A stretch of DNA of 64,000 nucleotides from Nostoc sp. CHAB 5844 (GTDB taxonomy: Bacteria; Cyanobacteriota; Cyanobacteriia; Cyanobacteriales; Nostocaceae). Shown here piece after piece: positions 17,459-27,303 of the stretch. The notes below the pieces were generated by a model. That model was not told the DNA's origin and did not search any database. It saw only the letters and a program-made list of their open reading frames with translations. Numbering within the stretch: position 1 is the first letter of the stretch; each line of letters begins with the position of its first letter. The position numbers and the translations under genes are program-made. The DNA is taken from contig NZ_JAIVFW010000006.1 in NCBI RefSeq assembly GCF_020829595.1, forward strand, positions 124,001-188,000. Reading direction: 5' to 3'.

Positions 17459-20400
17459 ATGCCAGTAGAAATTCGCCTCCCTCCACGCTTCCAAATCCAA
17501 GTTAACGAAAATGAATACTTAGAACTTCCCAGCATTCAATTAGTTGCTATTGGTAATAATGTACCTCACATTTCCCGCATCAATTTCTCTGTCAAAGGCA
17601 CTCCTAACGAATTACCTACACAAATTCAAAAAGCATATAAACCATTTGATGCTGTCACCCCAAAAATTTCGCAAATCGGGCAACTAGAACAATATCCTTG
17701 TAAACTAGAAAAACCTTTAAAAGAACCAATAAACTGTACATTACAAGTAATTGTTGAGTATTTTGATTCTGACTTTTCAGGAGAACCGCTACTATCTGAA
17801 CCCAAACAAATTAAAGCTGCTTGTTATTTATGGACACCATCAACTTCAGAAGCACAAATAATAAAATCGGATATATCCATGAATCCTTTTCAACTGCCGA
17901 ACTCTCCTGAAAAGCGACCTATTAGCCAACAACAAAAAAGATTTCCCGGATGGTTTGCTTTAGATTTTGGTACGTCGAATTCTACTGTTACGCTTTTCGA
18001 CCCTATAGAAATACCGATTGCAGAAATTTTACCACGAGAACAAGAATTAAGATTGCGCGATCGCCTAGCACAATGGCTCAATTCTCCCGCCTCCGAAGCA
18101 TTACCAGATATCAGCGAAACTGAATGGCAAAAATTTATTATTGATATTAGTAAAAATTTAGAAATCGAACCCAGCCAATTAATCGAAATCTTTGAAAGCG
18201 ATAACAAAGAAAAATTTTTAGAAGCAATTCGCCAAATCGAATTATGTTTAGGCAATAGCGAGAAATTTCAGCGGGCTGCCAGCAAAAAGCTTTATCAAAT
18301 ATATCATGAAGTCTTTCGCGTTCCCACATTAGAATCACAAAATTTAATTCCCGTAGTCCTTGATATTGACCGCCGTGATACAGAAATTCCCAGTGAGTTA
18401 GAAATTTCTAATTTAGCAATATTAAAACTGAGAATGGGACGAGAAGCGAGAGATAATAGAAAAAAAGCAATCGCCCAAGGAAATAGCAGTTCCTTAAAAG
18501 AAATTATCAGCCGATTTCACCACTCACCCAAGCGTTATTTTGGGCAGAATAGAACATTTCCCGTAATATTAGATGATACAGAAGCAAACATTAATGTTAA
18601 TCAATTAATTCAAGCAGCTTGGTCACATTTAATTGAATTGACTGAAGATTATCGCCAACGCGCTAGACGCAGATTTTCGGAAGGCGATTTTTTAACAGCA
18701 GTTGTTACTTATCCGACAGTTGCACCGCCAGTAGTTCGCAAAGAAGTTAAGCAATTAGTTGAGCAATTAGGAATTGATGATGTTCAAACTGCTTACGACG
18801 AAGCTGTTTCTGTAGCAATATTTTTCTTATGGCGCGAATTTGGCGGTAATCTCAATATTGGCATTGAATCTTTCAAAACTCGTTGTCGCCGTGATGGAAA
18901 TAAATGGTCACAAAATGTCTTAGTTTTAGATATTGGTGGCGGCACAACGGACTTAGCCTTAATTGAATTAACCTTAGAAGATAAAACTCCATTTTTTGCC
19001 AATAACGAAGACCGAGGTTTAGGCGGACGTTACTATAAATTGACTCCGAAATTATTAGGTTCATCAGGACATTTGCAGTTGGGTGGTGAGTTAATTACAC
19101 TGCGAGTATTTAGGTTATTAAAAGTTGCGATCGCAGATTTTCTCTTAACAGCAGTCACCAGAGGTGATATCGACAGCGAAAAATTAGAAGACTTAATTAG
19201 TTCCGAATTAAACGAACGTTTTCTCGAACAAGGTAAATTCAAAACTGGTAGTTTATTAAAATGCTTAGATAGAGAGAATCCCGAAGGCGATGCAGCTTAT
19301 AAAGATGCCTTAGATACAGCCGAGAAAGTATTACCAACCCGTTGGCAACAAGCACCCCAACGCCTGCAAACCTTTTACACACTCTGGGATCATGCAGAAG
19401 CAGCCAAACTCAAACTCGGACAAAAACCACCAGCCGATAATTCACTTTTAACCTTTACAATATCTGAACAACAAATTGCTGAACTTCTCACTCAAAGCGC
19501 AATTAAATATCAAATTCACAATCCAGATACTATCTCTGTTACCTTAGATAATCAACAATTTGAACGTGTAGCCACAACCGCCATCAAAGAAGCAATTGGT
19601 ATTGCAAAAGGCTTAATGGAAAGCCGCCTGCGTTCAGAAGATAACACCATAGATTCTTGGAACACCCACAAAGTTGACTGGTTAATTCTGTCAGGAAAAA
19701 CTTGCAACCTAGACTTAGTACAACGTCATATTTACCAAGAATTTAGTAAGTCTCCCTACTTTGTTTGGAACCCGGAAAGAATCACCTTTGTTTTAGAATT
19801 TACCAAACTAGCCACCTCCGCAGGTGCGTGTTATGCCGAGAAGTTACGCAGGCTCAGATTTGACCCAGAAGAATCGAAAAGTTTGCTACAAAAAGGCGCG
19901 AATCAGTTAGAAATTGATGTTAAAAATTTATTTTATTATTTACCTTGCAACTTCAAACGCAAAACCCAAAGCAACGAACTACTACCAATATTCAAAGCTG
20001 GACAAGAACTTTATCAAATTGCACCTTGGGAAACAGTTGCCAAAGTACGTACAACTTGGCAAGGGATACAGTTAACCAACATCATTTATCGCCAAGACTA
20101 CGAAGACGGTGATTTAAGATTGTGGGGAAGCTTCGACGGTAAACATCTCATGGAAAAATTGGGAATGGAAGAAGCCGAATTCCTCAAAAAAATCAAAGTT
20201 CAATTTGAGATTGACCAGACACTACAATTTAACGTATTGCTGTGTCAAGGCAACCCCCATTATTTAATAGACGTTCCCGGTATTGATGTCGGTTCAGCAA
20301 TATCAGCAGCTTCCGAAACAACATTATTTGCTGACGGTAAATTGAAATGGAACATTGCTTTAGAAAGACCAAATAAAAACTTAACTGATGGCGATATAGC

Positions 20401-20860
20401 CGTCAACGTTATCGAGTCAGCAACCGTAGATCAACCAAATGCTTATCATTTAGTCTTTGAAATAGACCAAAATGATCAAAAATCGCTACACGAATTTCAT
20501 TATCTCCGAGACGGTTCACCACAACCAGGAAGCGGCTTAATTAGTAATTCCTTGCCTCCCTTTCCTTATACTGGTCAACATACATTTTACGTCTATCAAA
20601 CAGACACCGAAACTAACCATAAAAAATGGATACGTATCGGCGCACTCAGCAAACCAAATGTCACCACAGACTACCCTTGTCAATATCGCGTCACCCTCGA
20701 CAACAAAGGTATCCTGCGGATGCACCCCGGCGAAGTTCCTTACTGGACATCAACAAGTCAAGAATGTTTAAAACAAGAAGGTTGTGTTTATCGTGCCGAG
20801 TTAGAGTTGCAACCTAACGAAGTAGATAAAGAACGCGATCCCTTCTGTGGCATACATTAA
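17459..20860 (+). CDS. Hsp70/actin-fold ATPase (SrfB-like arrangement)
   Basis: A 1133-residue protein. Residues 1-150 are a beta-rich N-terminal domain. The ATPase core starts with phosphate-1 motif ALDFGTSNSTVTLFD (Asp169), has phosphate-2 motif LDIGGGTTDLALIE (Asp491) and an adenosine-type loop WLILSGKTCNLDLV near 744. About 320 residues separate the first two motifs, more than in DnaK, so there is a large insertion. The C-terminal 300 residues are beta-rich and unlike the DnaK substrate domain. The frame extends upstream to 17360 through a spacer repeat; the ATG at 17459 with acaggaaa is preferred. Located 118 bases after the GTPase gene, it probably works with it as a nucleotide-driven pair. 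Confidence 0.85.
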   Translation: MPVEIRLPPRFQIQVNENEYLELPSIQLVAIGNNVPHISRINFSVKGTPNELPTQIQKAYKPFDAVTPKISQIGQLEQYPCKLEKPLKEPINCTLQVIVEYFDSDFSGEPLLSEPKQIKAACYLWTPSTSEAQIIKSDISMNPFQLPNSPEKRPISQQQKRFPGWFALDFGTSNSTVTLFDPIEIPIAEILPREQELRLRDRLAQWLNSPASEALPDISETEWQKFIIDISKNLEIEPSQLIEIFESDNKEKFLEAIRQIELCLGNSEKFQRAASKKLYQIYHEVFRVPTLESQNLIPVVLDIDRRDTEIPSELEISNLAILKLRMGREARDNRKKAIAQGNSSSLKEIISRFHHSPKRYFGQNRTFPVILDDTEANINVNQLIQAAWSHLIELTEDYRQRARRRFSEGDFLTAVVTYPTVAPPVVRKEVKQLVEQLGIDDVQTAYDEAVSVAIFFLWREFGGNLNIGIESFKTRCRRDGNKWSQNVLVLDIGGGTTDLALIELTLEDKTPFFANNEDRGLGGRYYKLTPKLLGSSGHLQLGGELITLRVFRLLKVAIADFLLTAVTRGDIDSEKLEDLISSELNERFLEQGKFKTGSLLKCLDRENPEGDAAYKDALDTAEKVLPTRWQQAPQRLQTFYTLWDHAEAAKLKLGQKPPADNSLLTFTISEQQIAELLTQSAIKYQIHNPDTISVTLDNQQFERVATTAIKEAIGIAKGLMESRLRSEDNTIDSWNTHKVDWLILSGKTCNLDLVQRHIYQEFSKSPYFVWNPERITFVLEFTKLATSAGACYAEKLRRLRFDPEESKSLLQKGANQLEIDVKNLFYYLPCNFKRKTQSNELLPIFKAGQELYQIAPWETVAKVRTTWQGIQLTNIIYRQDYEDGDLRLWGSFDGKHLMEKLGMEEAEFLKKIKVQFEIDQTLQFNVLLCQGNPHYLIDVPGIDVGSAISAASETTLFADGKLKWNIALERPNKNLTDGDIAVNVIESATVDQPNAYHLVFEIDQNDQKSLHEFHYLRDGSPQPGSGLISNSLPPFPYTGQHTFYVYQTDTETNHKKWIRIGALSKPNVTTDYPCQYRVTLDNKGILRMHPGEVPYWTSTSQECLKQEGCVYRAELELQPNEVDKERDPFCGIH

Positions 20861-20869
20861 TAAATGATT

Positions 20870-20940
20870 ATTTCGCGCAAAGACGCAAAGGCGCAAAGGC
20901 GGTAATAAATCCTCCGCGTCTCTGCGCCTCTGCGTGAGAT
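20870..20940. repeat. tgcgtctttgcgc-type repeat, inverted pair
   Basis: Spacer inside the operon made of an inverted pair (gcgcaaagacgcaaaggcg ... cgcgtctctgcgcctctgcg). The same words occur at 17362-17390 in the preceding spacer and at 34929-34958. Confidence 0.65.
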
Positions 20941-20956
20941 AAAAAAGGTGATATTT

Positions 20957-22054
20957 ATGCAGCATCTACGTCAGCTATTAGAAACAGAAAACTCCGAGTT
21001 AGCTAGGTTAGTGCGGTGTAGCTTGCATGGACTAGAAGCTGCATTAAATCAAGCACTTACGGAATTACCTCAAGATCCTGGCGCTGAAGCATGTGCAGAA
21101 CTGCTACAAGAAATCCAAAGTTGGTTACAACCTGCACATGAAAAAGAAACGATTATCATCCAATCTTCAGATAAGTTAAAGCTAAATCATCTCCACGAAG
21201 CTTGGAATGCTGACTCAGAACTGAGTTTATATCTAGGAGATTCAACGCTACAAAGCCAAACAGACACAGATTTATGGCATGAAATTCACCGGAAACTGCT
21301 GCGAATTCCCGATGATTTGGCTGCATTTTGGCGAAAGCAAGCTTTAGATTTAGCTCAAGAAATTGGTGCGATCGAAGATAATTATAATCTTTATAAACTT
21401 CCCTTTGTTAGAGATGAAATTGTTTACCCTGGACTCAAAGGTAATGTTAATGTTCAGGGGTTATGTTTATCTCAAAAAGCACTTTTAAAGTCAAAAAGTT
21501 TTTCACTTCATGAATCTGAAGATTTACAACTACTAGCTGGTTTCTTGAGTTTATATCTTAAGTTTATCGAAATAGAACCAGACTTACATCACGCATTAAA
21601 AAGTATTTTTAGCTTTGATATTATCCCTTTAAACTCCAAACCAGAACAGCAACATCAATACATAGAAACTTTAACAGACCGCTTCCACCGTACCCAAAAA
21701 GCAGAAGAAAATAACGAAATCTTAGCTATTGTACGTGCTTGGATTGATATGGATGAAGCCATACATTCCTTAGTATTTATTCCACCTGTTGAACGTTATT
21801 CTTGGTGGGGAAAATTACAGCAAGAATCACGTCGAACTCTCAAAAAGATTGCTGATAAAGCCAATAAATCAGGTCACAATGTCAGAATTCGTCAATTGTC
21901 AGGACTTTATGCTGATATTTGTGCTTTTTCAAAAGATGATTTACAACTAAATTGCGGCGGTATTCCTGGCGAAGTGTTAACCTGTCTGCGAGTTTACGCA
22001 CGAATTAATCAAGAAGAATCTCCAGGCAGAGTAATTTTTCGCTCATTACGCTAG
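20957..22054 (+). CDS. unknown protein, third gene of GTPase/Hsp70-like operon
   Basis: A 365-residue soluble, largely helical protein starting MQHLRQLLETENSELARLV; the family is not recognised. The middle contains KLPFVRDEIVYPGLKGNVNVQG and the C-terminal third is basic (WWGKLQQESRRTLKKIADKA). There is no signal peptide, nucleotide-binding motif or membrane segment. A GTG at 20948 is in frame, but the ATG at 20957, preceded by aaaggtgat, fits better. The 96-base gap from the Hsp70-like gene and the shared strand suggest one transcript. By position it could be an adaptor or regulator of the two NTPases, comparable to SrfA in SrfABC, but no homology to SrfA can be claimed. Confidence 0.7.
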   Translation: MQHLRQLLETENSELARLVRCSLHGLEAALNQALTELPQDPGAEACAELLQEIQSWLQPAHEKETIIIQSSDKLKLNHLHEAWNADSELSLYLGDSTLQSQTDTDLWHEIHRKLLRIPDDLAAFWRKQALDLAQEIGAIEDNYNLYKLPFVRDEIVYPGLKGNVNVQGLCLSQKALLKSKSFSLHESEDLQLLAGFLSLYLKFIEIEPDLHHALKSIFSFDIIPLNSKPEQQHQYIETLTDRFHRTQKAEENNEILAIVRAWIDMDEAIHSLVFIPPVERYSWWGKLQQESRRTLKKIADKANKSGHNVRIRQLSGLYADICAFSKDDLQLNCGGIPGEVLTCLRVYARINQEESPGRVIFRSLR

Positions 22055-22096
22055 TTTTTGAATTATTTAATTATGCTCAAAATAACCTTTTTAATT

Positions 22097-22360
22097 TTAT
22101 TCATCTCTATAAACTTTGCTACGATGCCCTACTCGAATAACTGTTACTATTAAGTTATCATCAAAAATCTGATATAAAATTCGATAATCGCCTATTCTAA
22201 TGCGATAACGATTTTTACCATTTTTTAATTTGGCGATACCATCAGGACGAGGCTCAATAGCTAATTCTTGAATTTTGCTCTCTAGCCTTGATTGAATATC
22301 TATTGGCAACTTTTTGAGTTGTTTAGATGCACTTTTGGAAATTTCTACCTAGTAGCTCAT
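22097..22360 (-). pseudogene. RelE/ParE-type toxin gene with stop at codon 4
   Basis: The ATG at 22360-22358 overlaps the antitoxin stop as ATGA, as expected for a toxin. The reading then goes Met-Ser-Tyr-TAG (22351-22349) and continues in the same frame with VEISKSASKQLKKLPIDIQS, the normal RelE N-terminus. It ends with YRIRIGDYRILYQIFDD and VIRVGHRSKVYRD, the full RelE core including the Arg-rich motif. Only a TTG at 22309 could restart translation, and that would lose the first helix. It is probably an inactivated toxin (CAG or similar to TAG). Confidence 0.75.
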
Positions 22361-22569
22361 ACAGTTCTTTGCTGATGTTCTGACCAGGTTAAAGTGCCAT
22401 TTTCGGCGATGTCTTTTAATCCTTCTTCAAAATCTATTTCGTCTGCTTCATCTTCCTGTTTACGGATTTTTAAGAGCGTTAAAATCTCTTGTAATGTATC
22501 ATCATAAGCCAGTTCTAATTGTTCATTAATCGCTAGTATTAATGCTTGCCTTTTAGTTGTAGTTTCCAT
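22357..22569 (-). CDS. antitoxin of RelE-type module
   Basis: A 70-residue acidic protein (METTTKRQALILAINEQLEL ... DEADEIDFEEGLKDIAENGT). It resembles the small antitoxins encoded in front of cyanobacterial RelE toxins: a helical N-terminus and an acidic toxin-binding tail. It is coupled by ATGA overlap to the toxin frame, which carries an early stop. The antitoxin frame itself is intact. The family name is uncertain. Confidence 0.65.
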   Translation of the reverse strand: METTTKRQALILAINEQLELAYDDTLQEILTLLKIRKQEDEADEIDFEEGLKDIAENGTLTWSEHQQRTV

Positions 22570-22684
22570 ATAAAACCTATTTTTAGTTGCTTATCGTTGT
22601 TTATACTCATAATACATTATTTTACTCTAAAAGAGTGGTTCACCTCCATCCAGCCTACAATTATGATAATTATTTAACTCAATC

Positions 22685-23548
22685 ATGCTTAAAAGTCCAC
22701 TTCGTTACCCAGGCGGAAAATCAAAAGCCGTAAGTCAAATATTTAAATACATCCCAGATAATTTCTCTGAATTTCGAGAGCCTTTTGTAGGCGGTGGTTC
22801 TGTATTCATTTATTTAAAACAACAATATCCTCATTTAAAAATTTGGATCAATGATTTAAATTACGATTTATTCCTATTTTGGAAAATGGCTCAATCTAAT
22901 ATGTGTCAGCTAGTAGAAGAAATACGTAAAATTAAAGATGAGTCTGTTGATGGTCAGTTATTATTTACAAAATTAACTAATGTTGATCTCAATACTTTAT
23001 CTGATTTAGACCGAGCAGTGCGGTTTTTTATTTTGAATAGAATTACATTTTCAGGCACTATAGAATCTGGCGGTTTCTCTCAAGAATCTTTTCATAAAAG
23101 ATTTACATATTCATCAATAGAACGACTGGAAAAATTAGGCGAAATCTTAACAAATGATATCAAAATTACTAATTTAGATTATAGTAATCTTTTGAATAAC
23201 GAAGAAGAAAATGTATTTTTGTTTTTAGATCCACCATATTGTAGCGCCAACGAATCAAAATTATATGGCAAAAGAGGGAACTTACATACTTCTTTTGACC
23301 ATCAAAGATTTGCTGAAGTTTTAAGAGGATGTTCTCATCATTGGCTAATTACTTATGATAATTCTCTGCAAATTCGTGAAAATTTTAAATGGGCGAATAT
23401 TTTTGAGTGGGAATTGCAGTATGGCATGAATAATTATAAGCAGAACGGTGCTGCCAAGGGCAAAGAATTATTCATTACTAACTATGAAGTATGCAGGAAT
23501 TTGGAGAATAAAGAGCAAGGTCAAAACCATACTAATCTGGCTGTGTAG
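22685..23548 (+). CDS. D12-class DNA N6-adenine methyltransferase
   Basis: A 287-residue Dam/MboI-type enzyme. LRYPGGKSKAV at residues 5-15 and FREPFVGGGSVF near 30 form the SAM-binding motif region, and FLFLDPPYCSANE near 180 holds the catalytic DPPY motif. This order (PGGK, FxGGG, DPPY) is the alpha/D12 class, whose members often methylate GATC. No restriction endonuclease gene is adjacent, so it appears to be an orphan methyltransferase. The gene is noticeably more AT-rich than trpD and follows a decayed toxin-antitoxin module, consistent with acquired DNA. The ATG at 22685 is the obvious start. The recognition sequence is not predictable here. Confidence 0.9.
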   Translation: MLKSPLRYPGGKSKAVSQIFKYIPDNFSEFREPFVGGGSVFIYLKQQYPHLKIWINDLNYDLFLFWKMAQSNMCQLVEEIRKIKDESVDGQLLFTKLTNVDLNTLSDLDRAVRFFILNRITFSGTIESGGFSQESFHKRFTYSSIERLEKLGEILTNDIKITNLDYSNLLNNEEENVFLFLDPPYCSANESKLYGKRGNLHTSFDHQRFAEVLRGCSHHWLITYDNSLQIRENFKWANIFEWELQYGMNNYKQNGAAKGKELFITNYEVCRNLENKEQGQNHTNLAV

Positions 23549-23681
23549 TTAAGTCTTGATATTTGAAACCAACTAACTTTGATAGCTGCTCATTTTCCGG
23601 TACGATAGCTGCCATGTCCCCTTTTTCAGGAAGCTTTGGGGATCTCTCTAAGCTTGCACTTAGCCCTAGCGATTAGAAATC

Positions 23682-23832
23682 GCGGCTATACAAACAAAGT
23701 CCCTTCGGGTTCGCCAGTCGCCTGCGGAGGGAAACCCTCCCGCAGCGCTGGTCGCACCGCCGACGCGGACTGAAGAACAATCAAAGGTTTAGAACAACCC
23801 GCGTCGGCGGGTTTTGCCTGTGTAGCCGTGAC
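23682..23832. repeat. nested palindromic repeats upstream of trpD
   Basis: Outer inverted repeat: left arm gcggctatacaaacaaagtc (23682-23701) continuing at ccgccgacgcgg (23757-23768), right arm ccgcgtcggcgggttttgcc to tgtagccg (23799-23828). The left arm is split by about 54 bases (23703-23756) that contain the GC-rich core cagtcgcctgcggagg... also found in the WD40 gene insertion. This is a repeat inside a repeat. Confidence 0.75.
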
Positions 23833-23899
23833 TTCAGTCGCCTTCAGTCGCCAAGTGCTTCTTCAATCGTCCGCATTTCATCACTCACAAACCCTAGCT

Positions 23900-24955
23900 A
23901 TGGCAAATTCCCCAGAATCTTCTACAAGTTGGTATATTCTGCTACAGCAATTAATAGATGGTCAATCCTTGACTCGCCCTCAAGCTGCGGAATTAATGCA
24001 AGGGTGGCTCAGTGAAGCAGTTCCCCCAGAGTTATCAGCCGCAATTTTAACAGCCCTGAACTTTAAAGGCGTTTGCGCTGAAGAATTAACTGGCATGGCG
24101 GAGATATTACAATCTCAATCAAAATCGCTCAGTGAACAGCACTCATCACTCAGCACTGTAATAGATACCTGCGGCACTGGCGGCGATGGTTCTTCAACTT
24201 TCAATATTTCCACGGCGGTGGCTTTTGTTGTCGCGGCTTATGGTATTCCCGTAGCGAAACATGGCAATCGTTCCGCTTCTAGTCTCACAGGTAGCGCGGA
24301 TGTTTTAGAAGCATTGGGTGTCAACTTAAGCGCTCCAGGCGAAAAAGTCCAAGCCGCATTACAAGAAGTCGGGATCACCTTTTTGTTTGCCCCTGGTTGG
24401 CATCCAGCCTTGAAAGCAGTGGCGCAATTACGCCGAAATCTCAGAATTAGGACTGTTTTTAACCTATTGGGGCCGTTAGTCAATCCTTTGCGTCCGACTG
24501 GGCAAGTAGTGGGCTTATTTACACCCAAACTTTTAGAAACTGTTGCTCAAGCGTTACATAATCTTGGCAAACAAAAAGCGATCGCTTTGCATGGGCGTGA
24601 AAGAATCGATGAAGCTAGTCTAGGCGATTTAACTGACTTAGCCGTGTTATCTGATGGCAAAGTACAGTTAACTACTGTCAATCCCCAAGAGGTGGGTGTA
24701 ACACCTGTCTCTATTGATGCGCTGCGGGGTGGAGATGTGCAGGAAAATGCCGAAATTCTCAAGGCTGTACTGCAAGGCAAAGGAACAACAGCGCAACAAG
24801 ATGTAGTAGCGTTAAATGCTTCGTTAGCGCTACAAGTCGCAGGTGCGATCCCATTGTTAGATCACGCGCAAGGTGTGAGTCTGGCTAAGGAAATTCTCCA
24901 GAGCGGGAGTTCTTGGGCAAAGTTGGAGGATCTAGTTCAATTTCTATCGAATTGA
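23900..24955 (+). CDS. trpD: anthranilate phosphoribosyltransferase
   Basis: A 351-residue enzyme that transfers phosphoribose from PRPP to anthranilate in tryptophan synthesis, cytosolic. The glycine-rich PRPP loop [14 protein letters not shown], the anthranilate-site KHGNRSASS and the [13 protein letters not shown] motif are all present, and length is normal. The frame can extend to a GTG at 23828, but those residues are encoded by the palindromic repeat, so the ATG at 23900 (MANSPESS) is chosen. No other trp gene is adjacent, as is usual in cyanobacteria where trp genes are dispersed. The 3' end overlaps the convergent aspartic-protease gene by 71 bases. Confidence 0.95.
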   Translation: MANSPESSTSWYILLQQLIDGQSLTRPQAAELMQGWLSEAVPPELSAAILTALNFKGVCAEELTGMAEILQSQSKSLSEQHSSLSTVIDTCGTGGDGSSTFNISTAVAFVVAAYGIPVAKHGNRSASSLTGSADVLEALGVNLSAPGEKVQAALQEVGITFLFAPGWHPALKAVAQLRRNLRIRTVFNLLGPLVNPLRPTGQVVGLFTPKLLETVAQALHNLGKQKAIALHGRERIDEASLGDLTDLAVLSDGKVQLTTVNPQEVGVTPVSIDALRGGDVQENAEILKAVLQGKGTTAQQDVVALNASLALQVAGAIPLLDHAQGVSLAKEILQSGSSWAKLEDLVQFLSN

Positions 24956-25925
24956 CTTCGGAATGCGATTGGGGACGGAACTCCACAACATTACGTTTAA
25001 TGGTGACATCGTAGTTACCAAAAAAGTCATGTCCTAACAGGCCAGTTTCCAAATCTGAGCCTGCGATCGCAACTGGCACTCTATTCACTTTTACCCCACT
25101 AATTGCCATTGAATCTACATAACCAACAGGAAATTCTACGGCTCTAGAACTGGCAGTATTAGCTTTGGCTTTGCCTACGGGGATGATCCCCAAATCATTA
25201 GCCATCTGCTGAGTAATTACAGTGCCACTAGCTCCTGTATCTACAATCATGTCAAATTTCTGCTGACCGTTGAAGGTGACTTCAACAATCGGCGTACCAC
25301 CAACTCGCCGTTTAATTGGGGCAATAAACACATCTTTTTCTGAAGGCAGAAGTTCTGCTGAGGAAAAAACGCGCTGTTCTGGCTGCTGTCTTGTTGGGAT
25401 CGGTTGCGGCATAAATTTAGCCGCAGTTTTTGGCTGGGGAACTGCCACCACTATTTTTTGATTGTCGGCTGATGGCTGCTGCAAATTAGGATTTGCCTTT
25501 TGCAGTGCATACTTCACCTTGCGCTGGTATTCGACAATTTTTCCTTGAGCAGACACAAAATTGGGACTTTGGCGGCTGACTTGCTCCATGAGGGCGATCG
25601 CCTCTTGAAACTGATTTGCCACTAAGTTCCAATCCTCAACAGATTGAGCCGATTGACTAATACTCACGGCTCCTGCGGCTTTGTCTAGTCCTAACTCAAA
25701 AGAATTTGGCTCAAGTTCCGACGGCGGCAGTGCTTTAGGTTCTGGGCTGGTTACTGGGGCTGTTGATTCGACAGCAGGCTTTACTGATAAATTGTCAGTC
25801 ATCACAGATTGTTGATTACCAACAGTCTCAGTAGTCTGTGTGTCTTCACTACAGGCAACACCCAAAACTGCTAAAGCGCTTGAGAGAAAAATCAGGGCTG
25901 CACGAGATAAAAAAGACTGAAGCAT
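24885..25925 (-). CDS. retropepsin-like aspartic protease lipoprotein
   Basis: A 346-residue protein with an N-terminal lipoprotein signal (hydrophobic helix then LGVACS, lipobox Cys about 25), so it is exported and lipid-anchored. A Pro/Ser/Glu-rich linker and a helical segment ([20 protein letters not shown]) precede the C-terminal clan AA domain. There [12 protein letters not shown] carries the catalytic DTG and [13 protein letters not shown] is the characteristic second motif. Single-domain enzymes of this type act as dimers. The substrate is unknown. The last about 23 residues are encoded antisense to the end of trpD, suggesting an extended C-terminus. A smaller clan AA gene lies at 55894-56262. 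Confidence 0.85.
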   Translation of the reverse strand: MLQSFLSRAALIFLSSALAVLGVACSEDTQTTETVGNQQSVMTDNLSVKPAVESTAPVTSPEPKALPPSELEPNSFELGLDKAAGAVSISQSAQSVEDWNLVANQFQEAIALMEQVSRQSPNFVSAQGKIVEYQRKVKYALQKANPNLQQPSADNQKIVVAVPQPKTAAKFMPQPIPTRQQPEQRVFSSAELLPSEKDVFIAPIKRRVGGTPIVEVTFNGQQKFDMIVDTGASGTVITQQMANDLGIIPVGKAKANTASSRAVEFPVGYVDSMAISGVKVNRVPVAIAGSDLETGLLGHDFFGNYDVTIKRNVVEFRPQSHSEVNSIEIELDPPTLPKNSRSGEFP

Positions 25926-26136
25926 AGTTAATATCTATTTTACCTACCCAAACAACTGCAAAACCACTTCTGCCACCGATTACCCTATAAGTATGAAGTA
26001 TGAATTATGAAGTCTGAAGTGTCAGACTTTGCATTTCATGATTTACACTCTTTTAGATGAAGACGCAGTGATGAAGTAAAAATGTAATATTCCATATTTC
26101 ATACTTCACACTTACCCAATTCCTAATCTATCGCCT

Positions 26137-27303
26137 ATGTCCCTGTCTGACGCAATACCTGCTCTACTTGTCTTAGCAGATGGAACTGCTTACCGTGGTT
26201 GGTCTTTCGGTGCGACGGGAACCACCATTGGGGAAGTGGTGTTTAACACTGGCATGACCGGCTATCAAGAAGTATTGACTGACCCCAGTTACTGCGGTCA
26301 AATTGTGATTTTTACCTATCCTGAATTAGGGAACACAGGCGTTAATCCTGAAGATGAAGAATCGTTGCGACCGCAAGTGCAGGGAGCGATCGCTCGCAAT
26401 ATTTGTCAAAAACCGAGTAACTGGCGATCGACGCAATCTTTACCTGACTACCTCAAACAGCACCAAATTCCCGGAATCTACGGCATTGATACCCGCGCCC
26501 TCACCCGCAAAATTCGGATATTCGGCGCAATGAACGGTGGGATTTCGACAGAAATTCTCGATGAAGCAGAATTACTAGAACAAGTCCAAGGATTTCCGAA
26601 TATGGCTGGCTTAAATCTAGTCAAGGAAGTCACCACACCCCAAATTTATGAATGGTCAGAACCGACTATCTCTGATTGGGAATTCAACTCAGAGAACGTT
26701 ATTCATAGCGGAGAAACCTTTACCGTCGTCGCCATTGATTTTGGTGTGAAGCGCAATATTTTGCGCCGTTTGGCTAGTTACGGTTGTCGCGTGATTGTGG
26801 TTCCTGTAGATACACCACCAGAAGAAATTCTCAGCTACAACCCAGATGGCATCTTTCTTTCCAACGGCCCCGGCGATCCTGCTGCCGTGACAGAGGGTAT
26901 TGAAACCGTTAAAGCACTTCTAGAAAGCCAAAAACCCATGTTTGGTATTTGTATGGGACACCAAATTTTGGGTCATGCCCTAGGCGCAGAAACTTTTAAA
27001 CTCAAATTTGGCCATCGGGGTTTAAATCAGCCTGCGGGTTTACAACGACGGATAGAAATTACCAGCCAAAATCATAGCTTTGCCATTAACGCAGATACTT
27101 TACCTGAAGCAGTTGTGGAAATCAGCCACCTCAACTTAAACGATCGCACCGTTGCTGGTGTCCGTCATAAATCTTTGCCCATCTTCTCGGTACAGTATCA
27201 TCCCGAAGCCAGCCCCGGCCCCCATGATGCGGATTACTTATTTGAGCAATTTGTACAAGCAATGCGATCACTACGCACAGTTACTAACGCTGAGGTTAAG
27301 TAA
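26137..27303 (+). CDS. carA: carbamoyl-phosphate synthase small subunit
   Basis: A 388-residue glutamine amidotransferase subunit that supplies ammonia to CarB for carbamoyl phosphate, feeding arginine and pyrimidine synthesis. The N-terminal domain has [17 protein letters not shown]. The C-terminal class I GATase holds SNGPGDP, the nucleophile in GICMGHQ (Cys272) and the His/Glu of [12 protein letters not shown]. The ATG at 26137 is the first in-frame start after a spacer of heptamer repeats. carB is not in the window, a dispersal common in cyanobacteria. Product length is normal. Confidence 0.96.
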   Translation: MSLSDAIPALLVLADGTAYRGWSFGATGTTIGEVVFNTGMTGYQEVLTDPSYCGQIVIFTYPELGNTGVNPEDEESLRPQVQGAIARNICQKPSNWRSTQSLPDYLKQHQIPGIYGIDTRALTRKIRIFGAMNGGISTEILDEAELLEQVQGFPNMAGLNLVKEVTTPQIYEWSEPTISDWEFNSENVIHSGETFTVVAIDFGVKRNILRRLASYGCRVIVVPVDTPPEEILSYNPDGIFLSNGPGDPAAVTEGIETVKALLESQKPMFGICMGHQILGHALGAETFKLKFGHRGLNQPAGLQRRIEITSQNHSFAINADTLPEAVVEISHLNLNDRTVAGVRHKSLPIFSVQYHPEASPGPHDADYLFEQFVQAMRSLRTVTNAEVK

